Source: Bacteroidota bacterium (GTDB taxonomy: Bacteria > Bacteroidota > Bacteroidia > NS11-12g > UBA9320). Taken from it: a stretch of 64,000 nt of DNA. The number at the start of each line of letters is the position of its first letter. Position 1 is the first letter of the stretch. The position numbers were made by a program, and so were the translations under genes. Under the pieces are notes generated by a model that did no database searches, was not told where the DNA came from, and worked only from the letters and a program-made list of their open reading frames with translations. The DNA lies in contig JAIBDD010000007.1 in assembly GCA_024679565.1 (NCBI GenBank), positions 1 through 64,000 on the forward strand, read 5' to 3'. Shown here one piece after another: positions 44,516 through 53,944 of this stretch.

Positions 44516-45354
44516 TGATACTTTTAGACATATTTGGACAGAATCCAATTCAAGGGCCAGGTACTGGAACCTTCGCAGAGCACTTAATCGAAATAATCCT
44601 CATGTTGGTTATTGCCTTTTTATTGGGCTGGTGGCTCGGACGGATAACGGTCAATAAATGGAGGAAGAGGTACAAAGAAACCGAAGCGGAATTACAGTTA
44701 CTCAAGGCGGAGTCGCTTGGTGTAGAAGATCGCAAATTGGAAATCTCAACGTTAAGCGAGAAGGTCAAAATCCTAGAGGATAAGAATAGCAGACTTAGAA
44801 TGGAATCTGTAAAACCGGCCTCAACGCAATCTACTTCAGTATTAGAAGCCAAGCTGCAAACTCAAGATCAATTGATAAATCAGCTTAGGAAAGAGCTAGA
44901 CCTAAGTAAAATGCGTGAAGCCGATTTCAATACTTCCTTATCGGCAGCAAAAGTGATCGCTGAAGAGAAACGAGCTGTTACAAAAAATGAATCCAATAAA
45001 AAATCAAAAGAAAGTACATCGGTAATTGCCGCGACTAGTGCCCCTAAAGAAAAGGCTAAAACCAAATCCAAAGCGAAGGCTAAAGCAAAGACGGGAAAAG
45101 GCGATGATTTGAAAAAAATAGAAGGCGTTGGGCCAAAGATTGAGCAACTGCTTAATGCCGACGGCGTCAATACCTATAAAGACGTGATTGGTTCTGGTGC
45201 TGAAAAGATCAAAGAAATTTTGATGAAAGCAGGGCCACAATACAAAGTGCACGACCCAAGTACTTGGGGTGAGCAATCGAAGCTTGCCATGGAAGAAAAA
45301 TGGGACCAACTTCATGAGATGCAGGCCCAATTAAAAGGAGGAAAAAAGGTTTAG
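44515..45354 (+). CDS. Membrane-anchored coiled-coil protein with C-terminal helix-hairpin-helix
   Basis: A 279-residue protein. An N-terminal membrane helix (about 20-45, LIEIILMLVIAFLLGWWLG) leads to a long coiled coil (about 55-145), then a Lys/Ala-rich basic stretch (KEKAKTKSKAKAKAKTGKGD). The C-terminal helix-hairpin-helix-like domain reads KKIEGVGPKIEQLLNADGVN with HDPSTWGEQSKLAMEEKWDQ. That last domain is a common stand-alone Bacteroidota and cyanobacterial module whose function is unclear. HhH domains usually contact DNA or proteins. It overlaps the OmpA gene by one base (TAATG), so both act in one operon. Confidence 0.8.
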   Translation: MILLDIFGQNPIQGPGTGTFAEHLIEIILMLVIAFLLGWWLGRITVNKWRKRYKETEAELQLLKAESLGVEDRKLEISTLSEKVKILEDKNSRLRMESVKPASTQSTSVLEAKLQTQDQLINQLRKELDLSKMREADFNTSLSAAKVIAEEKRAVTKNESNKKSKESTSVIAATSAPKEKAKTKSKAKAKAKTGKGDDLKKIEGVGPKIEQLLNADGVNTYKDVIGSGAEKIKEILMKAGPQYKVHDPSTWGEQSKLAMEEKWDQLHEMQAQLKGGKKV

Positions 45355-45449
45355 TTAAAAGGCAAATACACCACTTTTATATCCTTTTTTTATTCAACCT
45401 TGTTTACATAACCAATTATGCCCAATTTTGAGGCTATTACATCAATTTT

Positions 45450-48400
45450 ATGATTAAGAAAGGCTTATTAGCTTTGGCTGCCATGATTATTTCATGTGCG
45501 GCGATAGCGCAAGATACAACCTGGGTAAATACCCTAAACTTTAGCGATATTACAAAACGGCGAGGGACATTTCAATTTCCCGAAGGCAAAACCTATCGCA
45601 AGATCAATATGCATTATACGCTGAAATGTGATCCGCAAACAACGCGAGATAATTTCAACTGTGGAGAATGGGATTATTTATCTTATGTAATTGTCCATGA
45701 CAGTACTGGCCGAATTGATAGTAATGAGTACGAGCATTCAAATTTCTTGATTGGTGATTTAGCCCCAACCACGTACAACCATATCACAACGCCAGTTTCA
45801 GACACATTCTATAAGTACAACAGATTTCGTGTAGTGTCTGGTGTTACCTCTGCAGATTCTGTCGTAATAGGAACAGGGTCAACGTTTACATCACAGATTG
45901 TTGAAGAAAATAGAATTCAGTTTTTGTATACGGCAAACGAGCTGACCATGGCCGGATTGCAACCTGGAGATATTACGGCACTATCCATGTACGTGACACA
46001 ACGCGTTGGGACAATAGAAAATTTTAAAATACGTATCGCACAAACACCACTTACGAGTTTGTCACGTATGGTCGAAACCGGTTTCAACTCGGTATATGAA
46101 GGAGAATGGACGTACGGACCTGGCAAAGCTAGACTACAAGCCATCGAGCCTCTTTCTTGGGACGGGGCGTCAAATATTGTAGTAGAATTTAGTAGACCTC
46201 AGTTCTTAACCACTGGCGTATTAGGTGTAGAAAGTGACCCGTCCATTATCACAGGCATTCAGGAAAAAGGAATGGATCACTATTACGAAATGGGCCCGGA
46301 TAATTTTATGGCTGTAGAATCTGCCAATACTGTGTTTAAAGACGTTGATTCCGCTATTTCGATTAGTTTTTGGGCTAAAGGTGACGCGTCACTGCCTAAG
46401 AATACATCTGTCTTAGAGGGTAAAGACAAAGACGGAAAAAGGATAATCAATATTCATTTCCCTTGGTCAAATGGGCAGGTGTATTGGGATGCCGGAAACG
46501 CTTCAGGATATGATAGAATAAACAAAGCGGCAAACGCAAACATTTACAAAAACAGCTGGAATCACTGGGTTTTTACAAAAAATGCAAGAACAGGGGTGAT
46601 GAATATTTACCTAAACGGAAGCTTGTGGCATACTGGCACGGCTAAAAATAGAAATCTTGGAGAAATTACGCAGTTCAGGGTAGGGAAAGGCATTAAAAAT
46701 TATCAATATGCTGGAGCCATTGATCGGTTAAGTATATGGAATTCAGAGTTGTCTGCAACTCAAGCCAAAGACCTAACAACCAAAGACATTGAAATGTCGC
46801 AGCCTAATTTTTCTGATCTAATTTGTGCTTTCTCCTTTGAGAAATATGCCAATAAAGCCATTATGGAATCCGATTTTGATGCCAATATTACGGCTCAGTT
46901 TAAAGGGTTAACGATGGTGAAGCAATATGCTTCTTCCGCTTGGTTTAATACACAAACGATATCAGACAGGCCAAAAATTGAGTTCGTTTCAGCAGTTCAA
47001 ACATCTACCTTAGATTCGACGTTAGTGTCAGACGTTGTATCACGTTGGCATATATACGTTGACGAATTTAACGATGCTACCGATGTAACAAAACAATCAG
47101 GAGTGCTTGAGACCTATGCCGGAGACTTTGTTTACAGCTATAACCCAGATGGAACGAAAAAAGACTCTACTGCAATTTCTGGAACGCAAACGCTCAATCA
47201 AACCTTAAGAAAGTATTATGTGCCTTATGAAGTGATCAACAATGTGGAGATTGCAAGATACATAACACCTTATGGTATTGGTTTAGACTTGGGCCCAGAA
47301 GGATTTAAATGGATTTATGACGTTACCGATTATGCCTCGTTGCTTGAAGGTCAGGTAACCTTTACGGCTGGAAATCAACAAGAACTTATCGACTTACGAT
47401 TCGAAATGATTGAGGGAACACCTGTGAGAGACTTAAAAGAAATTTCATACTACATTAATCGGGAAAGTCGGTCTTACAGAAGTATTGCTGATGATATAAA
47501 CTTTCAGAATAAGGAAATTTCCATACATCCTGAGGCCAAAACACACAAACTGGTTACACGTATTACAGGCCATGGGCATAACACCGACGACAATACCAAG
47601 CCTCACTGCTGTGAGTGGGCAGACAAACAGCATTATATAAAAATTGATGGGAAAGATGCCTTACAATGGGATATCTGGGCAGATGATAAATGTGCCCTTA
47701 ATCCAGTATTTGACCAAGGCGGAAACTGGGCTCCACCTCGTGCGGGTTGGTGTCCTGCAGCTCCTGTTGACGATTATAACTTTGACATTACATCGTTTGT
47801 AACTGGTAATAAAGTTTCTCTGGATTATGACATTGAGCCAGTTCCGGTTAATAACCTTGGACAAGGTGGAGGAAACTACGTAGTTTCTATGCACTTGATG
47901 CAATACGGTGAGTATAATTTTGAAAACGACGCAACGGTTGAGGAAATAATCAGCCCGAACAATTGGGAGTATTACTTGCGTATGAATCCAACATGCGGAG
48001 AGCCAAAAATTCAGGTGCGTAACACGGGTAAAAATGTAATTAAGGAGCTTGGACTACGATATGGGGTAGTTGGCGGTAACCCAATTACGTACTACTGGAA
48101 AGATTCCCTTTTACCAGATGAGTCAAAAGTGGTAGACTTACCCTTTGCAATTTGGGATTACATCACACCAGAAACTGGAAATAAGTTTTATGCCGAGGTA
48201 TTTAGTGTGAACAAGGTGCCTGATGAGTATGCTGAGAATAATAGAGCCGAATCAACCTTTGAGATACCTAAAATGGCACCAAAAACATTTACGGTGTATT
48301 TTAGAAATAACAGCATTGCGGATGCGACGCTTCAAATATTTGATGATGGCGGCAAGGTGGTATATGAGCAACTCACAGCACCAGCTGGCCAATTAATCAA

Positions 48401-48866
48401 AGAAGACATCACGTTAAATAGAGGTTGTTACAAGCTGGTTTGTGAAACAGAGAATCAATTTGGGTTGTTTTACCCACTAATACCAGAAATTGGTTCTGGG
48501 TTACTTCGTTTAATCAAAACTGGAACTAGCTTTAATCAAAGTTTTAATCCAGATTTTGGCAAAAGCGTTGAATACTATTTTACTGTTGGTCACACACTTT
48601 CTGAGGAAGAGGTTGTTAGCACACCTTGGAAAATCTACCCAAATCCAAGCACGGGTTTAGTTACTTTACAAACCAATGCAGGGTCAGAAGGAAATAACTT
48701 TACCCTGAAAGCTTCAAATATGACTGGTCAGATGGTCCGTGCAATTAGTGGTAAGGTACAAGGCGGTTTAATCCAACTCGATTTACAAGACCAAGTGCCT
48801 GGACTATACGTCTTAGAGCTTATTGAGAATAATAAGAAAACAACGTTTAAGATTGCAATTCAATAA
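45450..48866 (+). CDS. PNGase F-related T9SS protein with LamG domain
   Basis: A 1138-residue secreted protein. A signal peptide (about 1-20, ending AIAQ) is followed by an N-terminal domain like that of peptide-N-glycosidase F (KCDPQTTRDNFNCGEWDYLS). A LamG/concanavalin-like insertion spans about 293-437 (ISISFWAKGDASLP, WNHWVFTKNARTGVMNIYLN). A second PNGase F-like region holds DGKDALQWDIWADDKCALNP. A type A sorting domain occupies the last 80 residues (WKIYPNPSTGLVTLQTNAGS). PNGase F removes N-glycans from proteins. Whether the catalytic residues are intact cannot be judged here. Exported by T9SS, it probably acts on polymers outside the cell. Confidence 0.85.
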   Translation: MIKKGLLALAAMIISCAAIAQDTTWVNTLNFSDITKRRGTFQFPEGKTYRKINMHYTLKCDPQTTRDNFNCGEWDYLSYVIVHDSTGRIDSNEYEHSNFLIGDLAPTTYNHITTPVSDTFYKYNRFRVVSGVTSADSVVIGTGSTFTSQIVEENRIQFLYTANELTMAGLQPGDITALSMYVTQRVGTIENFKIRIAQTPLTSLSRMVETGFNSVYEGEWTYGPGKARLQAIEPLSWDGASNIVVEFSRPQFLTTGVLGVESDPSIITGIQEKGMDHYYEMGPDNFMAVESANTVFKDVDSAISISFWAKGDASLPKNTSVLEGKDKDGKRIINIHFPWSNGQVYWDAGNASGYDRINKAANANIYKNSWNHWVFTKNARTGVMNIYLNGSLWHTGTAKNRNLGEITQFRVGKGIKNYQYAGAIDRLSIWNSELSATQAKDLTTKDIEMSQPNFSDLICAFSFEKYANKAIMESDFDANITAQFKGLTMVKQYASSAWFNTQTISDRPKIEFVSAVQTSTLDSTLVSDVVSRWHIYVDEFNDATDVTKQSGVLETYAGDFVYSYNPDGTKKDSTAISGTQTLNQTLRKYYVPYEVINNVEIARYITPYGIGLDLGPEGFKWIYDVTDYASLLEGQVTFTAGNQQELIDLRFEMIEGTPVRDLKEISYYINRESRSYRSIADDINFQNKEISIHPEAKTHKLVTRITGHGHNTDDNTKPHCCEWADKQHYIKIDGKDALQWDIWADDKCALNPVFDQGGNWAPPRAGWCPAAPVDDYNFDITSFVTGNKVSLDYDIEPVPVNNLGQGGGNYVVSMHLMQYGEYNFENDATVEEIISPNNWEYYLRMNPTCGEPKIQVRNTGKNVIKELGLRYGVVGGNPITYYWKDSLLPDESKVVDLPFAIWDYITPETGNKFYAEVFSVNKVPDEYAENNRAESTFEIPKMAPKTFTVYFRNNSIADATLQIFDDGGKVVYEQLTAPAGQLIKEDITLNRGCYKLVCETENQFGLFYPLIPEIGSGLLRLIKTGTSFNQSFNPDFGKSVEYYFTVGHTLSEEEVVSTPWKIYPNPSTGLVTLQTNAGSEGNNFTLKASNMTGQMVRAISGKVQGGLIQLDLQDQVPGLYVLELIENNKKTTFKIAIQ

Positions 48867-48868
48867 CC

Positions 48869-49615
48869 TTGAAGGAAGGAAAGAACTTATATTTTGCTTC
48901 TGACTTCCATCTTGGAATCCCAGATTATGAAACAAGCTTAGTTCGTGAGAAAAAAATCATAGACTGGCTTGAGTATGTGGCCCCCAACGCCGAAAAGATA
49001 TTTCTGATGGGCGACATTTTCGACTTTTGGTACGAGTATAAAAAAGTTGTGCCTAAAGGCTTTGTTAGGCTGCAGGGTAAGATTGCCGCGCTTGTAGATA
49101 GCGGCATAGAGATTTACTTTTTTAAGGGCAACCACGATATGTGGATGTTTAACTATTTTCAACAAGAACTTGGGGTCAAATTGATTTCCGACGAATTGGA
49201 GTTTGAAGCCAACGGAAAAAAATTCTACCTACATCATGGAGATGGACTTGGAGATGGTGACTATAGTTATAAATTCTTAAAAAGGATATTCAGAAATCCG
49301 ATTTGTATTTGGTTATTCGGCGTTTTACCTAACAGGGTAGGTTTAGGAATTGCCCATTATTTTTCATCCAAGAGTAGGCTAGCCAATTCTGCCTATGATG
49401 AAACGTATCATGAAGGTTCGGAATGGTTGTTGCAATTCTGTAATAAGAAGATTCAAACGAAGGCATTTGATTATATGATCTTTGGCCATCGCCACTTGCC
49501 GTTAAACATTAACTTGGACAATGGCGGGAAGTACATTAACTTAGGCGAATGGCTGCATCATTGCACGTACGCCATGTTTGATGGTACAACTGTAACACTT
49601 GAGAAATTTAAGTAA
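48869..49615 (+). CDS. lpxH: UDP-2,3-diacylglucosamine diphosphatase
   Basis: LpxH hydrolyses UDP-2,3-diacylglucosamine to lipid X in lipid A synthesis. The 248-residue calcineurin-like phosphoesterase shows the full metal-binding series: ASDFHLG, GDIFDFW, KGNHDMW, HHGDGLGDGD and FGHRHLPL. Length and motifs match the Bacteroidota form, which is often annotated only as metallophosphoesterase. It uses a TTG start two bases after the PNGase gene stop. No better start is seen. It overlaps the next gene by 17 bases, so at least three genes are cotranscribed. Confidence 0.9.
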   Translation: MKEGKNLYFASDFHLGIPDYETSLVREKKIIDWLEYVAPNAEKIFLMGDIFDFWYEYKKVVPKGFVRLQGKIAALVDSGIEIYFFKGNHDMWMFNYFQQELGVKLISDELEFEANGKKFYLHHGDGLGDGDYSYKFLKRIFRNPICIWLFGVLPNRVGLGIAHYFSSKSRLANSAYDETYHEGSEWLLQFCNKKIQTKAFDYMIFGHRHLPLNINLDNGGKYINLGEWLHHCTYAMFDGTTVTLEKFK

Positions 49616-50411
49616 ATATTTAAAGCTATTTGGCCTTGCAATGTTCACGATTGCATTGATGTCAACCATTGGTGTACGTAGTGTAAACTCAACAACCGAA
49701 TCAATACCATTTTCTGGCAAGTTCTTTACGACCGATAATTTGGGCAATGTGTTTTTAGTTCAATCAGATAACTCGATTGAAAAGTATGGAGCTGACGGCA
49801 ATCGTGTTGCCGTTGTAAACTTTAAAATCTACGGTAGTTTAAGTCAACTTGATGTGACTAATCCGTTTGAAATCTATTGTTATTATGCAGATCAGCAGGT
49901 ACTACTCATTTTGGATAATTTACTCAATGTAAGAGCAGAAATTGACATGACAGATGTTAGTACCGGTGAGGTTTCAGCTGCTGCACGATCATTCGATAAT
50001 GGGATATGGTACTTTGATGCAAGCAGTATGAAATTGCTAAAAGCGACGAAAAATTTGGCGACTCAAATAGAAGGTGTTCCGATGGGTACTTGGACTAAAG
50101 ACGTATGGAAGCCAACGCAATTGTTGGATAACGAAAAGAACATTTTTGTGCATGATTCGGCGAACGGGATATGCTTGTTTGACGTGTTTGGTAATTACTA
50201 CAAATCCATAGAGATAAAAGGGTTACTTGATTTTCAAGTAAAGAAGAACAAAATTATTTATTTCGAAAAACCGCATCTGGTGAGCTACGACTATACCTTT
50301 TTTGAAAGCGACACAACCTATATCGACTCGTTGGCTAAAATGGTGAGAACAAATAATGGGAAAATATATAGCTGGGTTGCAGACAGCATACAAATAATAT
50401 CAAGAGAATAA
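49599..50411 (+). CDS. Hypothetical exported protein, propeller-like
   Basis: A 270-residue protein with an N-terminal hydrophobic segment (about 9-27; signal peptide or anchor). After it come repeats of strand-turn-strand such as TTDNLGNVFLVQSDNSIEKY, IYCYYADQQVLLILDNLLNV and SANGICLFDVFGNYYKSIEI, resembling a small beta-propeller. The pattern is common in uncharacterised Bacteroidota proteins located next to lpxH-like genes, though that recollection is unverified. Start TTG 49599 overlaps lpxH. ATG 49641 is possible but would trim the signal segment. Confidence 0.68.
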   Translation: MRNLSKYLKLFGLAMFTIALMSTIGVRSVNSTTESIPFSGKFFTTDNLGNVFLVQSDNSIEKYGADGNRVAVVNFKIYGSLSQLDVTNPFEIYCYYADQQVLLILDNLLNVRAEIDMTDVSTGEVSAAARSFDNGIWYFDASSMKLLKATKNLATQIEGVPMGTWTKDVWKPTQLLDNEKNIFVHDSANGICLFDVFGNYYKSIEIKGLLDFQVKKNKIIYFEKPHLVSYDYTFFESDTTYIDSLAKMVRTNNGKIYSWVADSIQIISRE

Positions 50412-50413
50412 AT

Positions 50414-50809
50414 ATGCCGAAGGATTTTAAAAAGTACTACGTTGTTAAAGCGCCACCTAGTGAAATATACATGGCGTTAACCAATGCAAAAAGTATAACG
50501 CTATGGACAGACGATGAAACTGAAATGGGTACAGAACCAAATACCGAGTTTAGCCTTTGGGGTGGAAGTATTTGTGGTATGAATTTGGAGTTTGAAGAAA
50601 ATCGAAAAATTGTCCAGGAATGGTATTTTGGCAAACAAGAAGAAAAATCAATTGTAACGATCATTCTGCATCCTCATAAAAAGGGTACGTCAGTTGAGTT
50701 AAAGCACACAAATATACCCGATGCCGAGTATGAAGAATTTACTGATGGTTGGGATCATGCGTATTTTTCTCAAGTCAAGGAGTTTGTAGAAGAAGATGGT
50801 TTGGATTAG
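50414..50809 (+). CDS. AHSA1/SRPBCC-domain protein
   Basis: A 131-residue single-domain protein of the activator-of-Hsp90-ATPase-1 START-like family: YYVVKAPPSEIYMALTNAKS, ITLWTDDETEMG, REWYF-like phrase QEWYFGKQEEKSI, and the C-terminal helix GWDHAYFSQVKEFVEED. It lies two bases after the preceding gene. The fold binds small hydrophobic molecules or chaperones. No specific role can be assigned. Confidence 0.87.
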   Translation: MPKDFKKYYVVKAPPSEIYMALTNAKSITLWTDDETEMGTEPNTEFSLWGGSICGMNLEFEENRKIVQEWYFGKQEEKSIVTIILHPHKKGTSVELKHTNIPDAEYEEFTDGWDHAYFSQVKEFVEEDGLD

Positions 50810-50889
50810 GTTTTCCTAAGTCTGATCATAAAAAATCAACCAATAAAAGATATAACCTACGGGGTGCAACGAGGCGAAGGTTGTTTCAC

Positions 50890-51687
50890 CTACAACTTGG
50901 CGTCAAATGGATTAGCCAATCCAGAATAATCAGTTAAGTCAACCTTAAGAGAACCCACCCATATATCCGTTTTTACCCTAATGGGTAAGCGGTTTTTATC
51001 GTCGCTAACCCAGATGGTCATATCATCTTCGTCTTTAAAAACACGATCAACAACCAATTGAGGACGTAATTTGATACACCGCACTTTCCCAAAATCACTT
51101 TTGATGGTTTCAATACCCATATATTTGAATTTGAGGTTATATATTTTTTGATCTAAGTATATGTCTAATGGATACGTTTTACCAACGTATGCGTCGCTAA
51201 AGTCAATAGTTCTGGCATAATAAGTACCACTCACAATGTCTTGCACATATTCAGGCATTTCCATGTTTTTCTTTAAACCCCTAAGCGATTTCCCTTCATG
51301 ATCATAATAAACCAAATCCGTGTCGGTGTATTTATCTTCTTGAACGGTTTTGAAATATTTGAGCGGCGCAATACCTGTTGTATCTAAATACGACTCGAAT
51401 CGGTCTCTAACCGTATACATCCAATCAAATGATTTATTTGTTTTTCCTTTAGCTACAATGTGGTATGTCGGACGTTTACCGACAGATACGGTTGTGTCAT
51501 CCACTTTCATGGTAATACGCGCGGCATTTAACCAACCATAATGCACCCGATACGTAAGTGCTTCTCCAAAACCAAAGGCCTTATTATTTTGCTGTCTGAA
51601 CTGAAATGCTGCATTTTCCTTCTGCGTAAAGCTGAAGTTGAGCATGACAATGAGTGTAAGCGCTATGTATTTGATATTTGTTTTCAT
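50890..51687 (-). CDS. DUF3108 exported protein
   Basis: The 265-residue protein has a signal peptide (about 1-18) and the DUF3108 domain (FGEALTYRVHYGWLNAARIT, YTVRDRFESYLDTTGIAPLK, VRCIKLRPQLVVDRVFKDED, DKNRLPIRVKTDIWVGSLKV). This is a LolA/LolB-like beta-barrel half found in many Bacteroidota and Proteobacteria, function unknown but probably periplasmic. ATG 51687 is chosen over TTG 51696. Plus-strand gene 50414-50809 ends 80 bp away in a convergent arrangement. Confidence 0.9.
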   Translation of the reverse strand: MKTNIKYIALTLIVMLNFSFTQKENAAFQFRQQNNKAFGFGEALTYRVHYGWLNAARITMKVDDTTVSVGKRPTYHIVAKGKTNKSFDWMYTVRDRFESYLDTTGIAPLKYFKTVQEDKYTDTDLVYYDHEGKSLRGLKKNMEMPEYVQDIVSGTYYARTIDFSDAYVGKTYPLDIYLDQKIYNLKFKYMGIETIKSDFGKVRCIKLRPQLVVDRVFKDEDDMTIWVSDDKNRLPIRVKTDIWVGSLKVDLTDYSGLANPFDAKL

Positions 51688-51850
51688 AAGGGTCAAATAA
51701 TTTCACTCAACCAATTCAAATCACGTTCCAGATATGTATCCTATAACGAAATTCGAAGATAATGAATCCAACCAATAGGTAGGTCAAAATACTTGTAATC
51801 TTCAGATAATCAAATGATTATATTATACAAAAAAATGAACCACTTACCCC

Positions 51851-51858
51851 TATATTTG
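51851..51858 (+). promoter_or_regulatory. TAnnTTTG box, leaderless start
   Basis: TATATTTG ends five bases before ATG 51864 and two before GTG 51861. This spacing favours the ATG. It serves the outer-membrane protein gene and the small gene after it. Confidence 0.65.
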
Positions 51859-51863
51859 TCGTG

Positions 51864-52979
51864 ATGGTAAGTCGAATACAACATTTTTTACTTGCGTGTT
51901 TATGCTGTTCATTGTCTACAATTACATACGGTCAATGGGATAATTCGTTTTTTGATGTAGACCGATCGGATACTCAAGTTGGTTTGGTGCAACTCAATGT
52001 GGAGAATCTGGGGTATTTCAGAAATACAGAATATAAATCTCGCATAGATCAAGGGCGTACGTTATTTGGATACCAGATGTGGCCAGAGTTGACATTGCAA
52101 TCATCCGAAAAACTTCAAGTATCGCTTGGGCTTTTTGTGCAGCAAGATTTTGGAGCGGATGAGGCGATTACTAATCAACCAACCTTTAGTTTTCAATACA
52201 AACATAAAGGTCATTTCTTACGTTTTGGGACCTTGATTGGCGCCATGCAGCATCAGTTGGTAGAACCGTTATTCGATCCTGAACGAATCATTGAAAACCG
52301 ACTAGAAAATGGCTTCCAGTACAAACGATTTGGCAAAACGCTAGATGCAGAACTTTGGGTGGATTGGCGTAAAATGATCTATCAGAACAGTCCATTCCGT
52401 GAAGAGTTTACATCGGGTGTGCGGGTTGAACCTAAGAAAAGTTTCGGCAATCACGTCATTTCTCTTCCAATAACAGCTTTGTCTTTTCACAAGGGTGGAG
52501 AGATAGACACGTCTCACATGCCAACCATTAGCAATTTCAATTTTGATTATGGTTTCCGGTATCGACAGGTTAAAAAAGGTGGATTTCTGGATTCTATAGA
52601 TCTACAACTGCATGCCCTATACTATGAAGATATATCTACAGAACAGGTCAATTATATTGATGGCCTTGGGCAATACGCATCACTTGCGTTTTATGCGAAG
52701 GGCTTTGGGTTGATGTTGAATTACTACGATGCACATCAGTTTCACAACCCCATGGGCGACGTTGCTTATAGGTCGGTATCAGCAAGAAATTCAACTTACA
52801 TATTTGACTATAGAAAATTAGCTATGGTTCGCGCACAATGGCAAACACAAATCGCTTCTGACTTCAACTTTATGATTCGAGCTAATTTAATGCGAAATTT
52901 AAAATCAGATGTTACCGATGTAGTTGCCGAGTTCTATTTTAGATGGACACCGCGTTTCGATTTGTTTAAAATAAATTGA
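51864..52979 (+). CDS. Hypothetical outer-membrane beta-barrel protein
   Basis: About 371 residues with a signal peptide (ending ITYGQ, about 23). The rest is beta-rich with alternating polar and hydrophobic strands (LEWVDWR-like pieces such as LDAELWVDWRKMIYQNSPF) and ends VVAEFYFRWTPRFDLF, so the last residues are aromatic, typical of outer-membrane barrels. No named family is recognised. A one-base gap links it to the next gene, suggesting cotranscription. Confidence 0.7.
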   Translation: MVSRIQHFLLACLCCSLSTITYGQWDNSFFDVDRSDTQVGLVQLNVENLGYFRNTEYKSRIDQGRTLFGYQMWPELTLQSSEKLQVSLGLFVQQDFGADEAITNQPTFSFQYKHKGHFLRFGTLIGAMQHQLVEPLFDPERIIENRLENGFQYKRFGKTLDAELWVDWRKMIYQNSPFREEFTSGVRVEPKKSFGNHVISLPITALSFHKGGEIDTSHMPTISNFNFDYGFRYRQVKKGGFLDSIDLQLHALYYEDISTEQVNYIDGLGQYASLAFYAKGFGLMLNYYDAHQFHNPMGDVAYRSVSARNSTYIFDYRKLAMVRAQWQTQIASDFNFMIRANLMRNLKSDVTDVVAEFYFRWTPRFDLFKIN

Positions 52980-52980
52980 G

Positions 52981-53334
52981 ATGAGTAACATCGACACCTA
53001 TGCGCAATTAGAACTGCACAACGACCTCCTACAAGCGGTTATAGATCAAGTTAACAAGGATTTTGGCTCATCCGAAATTGAGTTAAAATGGGATGCTGAT
53101 AGCAGCAATCCATTTAATGAATTTGTGTCGCAAGCCGAAAGCATCGTAGAACACTTATTACTGACCAATACGACATTTTTAAAATCTGCGCTGTATCGCA
53201 TGGATGTGTTTGAGTCAAAATTGAGAATGGCGTGGACTTTAGATCACAAAGACCAAGTGAAACGAGTAACTGAATTAATTCTCAACCGAGCCTTACAAAA
53301 GGTGTTAACGCGCAGAATGTATAAACAGAAATGA
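52981..53334 (+). CDS. Hypothetical helical protein
   Basis: A 117-residue, probably all-helical cytosolic protein (YAQLELHNDLLQAVIDQVNK, EFVSQAESIVEHLLLTNTTF, ELILNRALQKVLTRRM). No family is recognised. It starts one base after the outer-membrane protein gene stop, so it belongs to that operon. Its tail is basic. Function unknown. Confidence 0.72.
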   Translation: MSNIDTYAQLELHNDLLQAVIDQVNKDFGSSEIELKWDADSSNPFNEFVSQAESIVEHLLLTNTTFLKSALYRMDVFESKLRMAWTLDHKDQVKRVTELILNRALQKVLTRRMYKQK

Positions 53335-53392
53335 CTTCTGCGTCACAATAAGACATTTAAAATTGGTGTAAATTGCGCATCAAAATTACAGT

Positions 53393-53944
53393 ATGAAAAA
53401 ATTTTTTGGACTTTTATTGATTACAAGCTTAATCTTAGCTGTAGGCTGTAAAGATGACGAAGGTGAAACACCTACGACAAAAGAAAAAACAAAAACTGAT
53501 TTGGCGACTGAAGGAGAATGGAGAATAAATGGCGGAACTATAGTTCCATCCATAACCATTGACATCATGGGTAACGTTATAACGGTTGATGACTTCTGGG
53601 ATTTGTTAGCATACCAAGGTGGTGGTACAGTTCAAGATTGTGATAAAGATAATTTGATGTTTTTACACACTGATTCGACTGTATTGCTAGACGAAGGCCC
53701 AACGAAGTGCGATATGAATGACCCTCAGTCTGAAGATGGAGGTTTATGGTATTTTGTCGAAAACGAAACAAAAATGAAATTCAGTAGCTTTCCATTTGAT
53801 CCAACTGGCGCACCACAAACACTTGACATAGAAACATTAACCGCAAGTAATTTAGATTTACATATGGTATATGAATTTGTTGATCCAATAAAGGGAGACA
53901 CAACAGACCACGTAATCAAAATTAATTACGTCAATACCAAATAG
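53393..53944 (+). CDS. Hypothetical lipoprotein
   Basis: A 183-residue lipoprotein. ILAVGC places the lipidated cysteine at 19. The mature part reads DLATEGEWRINGGTIVPSIT then DCDKDNLMFLHTDSTVLLDE, similar in pattern to the lipocalin-like calycin domains of Bacteroidota lipoproteins. Its TAG shares bases with the start of the next gene (GTG 53944), coupling the two. Function unknown. Confidence 0.78.
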   Translation: MKKFFGLLLITSLILAVGCKDDEGETPTTKEKTKTDLATEGEWRINGGTIVPSITIDIMGNVITVDDFWDLLAYQGGGTVQDCDKDNLMFLHTDSTVLLDEGPTKCDMNDPQSEDGGLWYFVENETKMKFSSFPFDPTGAPQTLDIETLTASNLDLHMVYEFVDPIKGDTTDHVIKINYVNTK

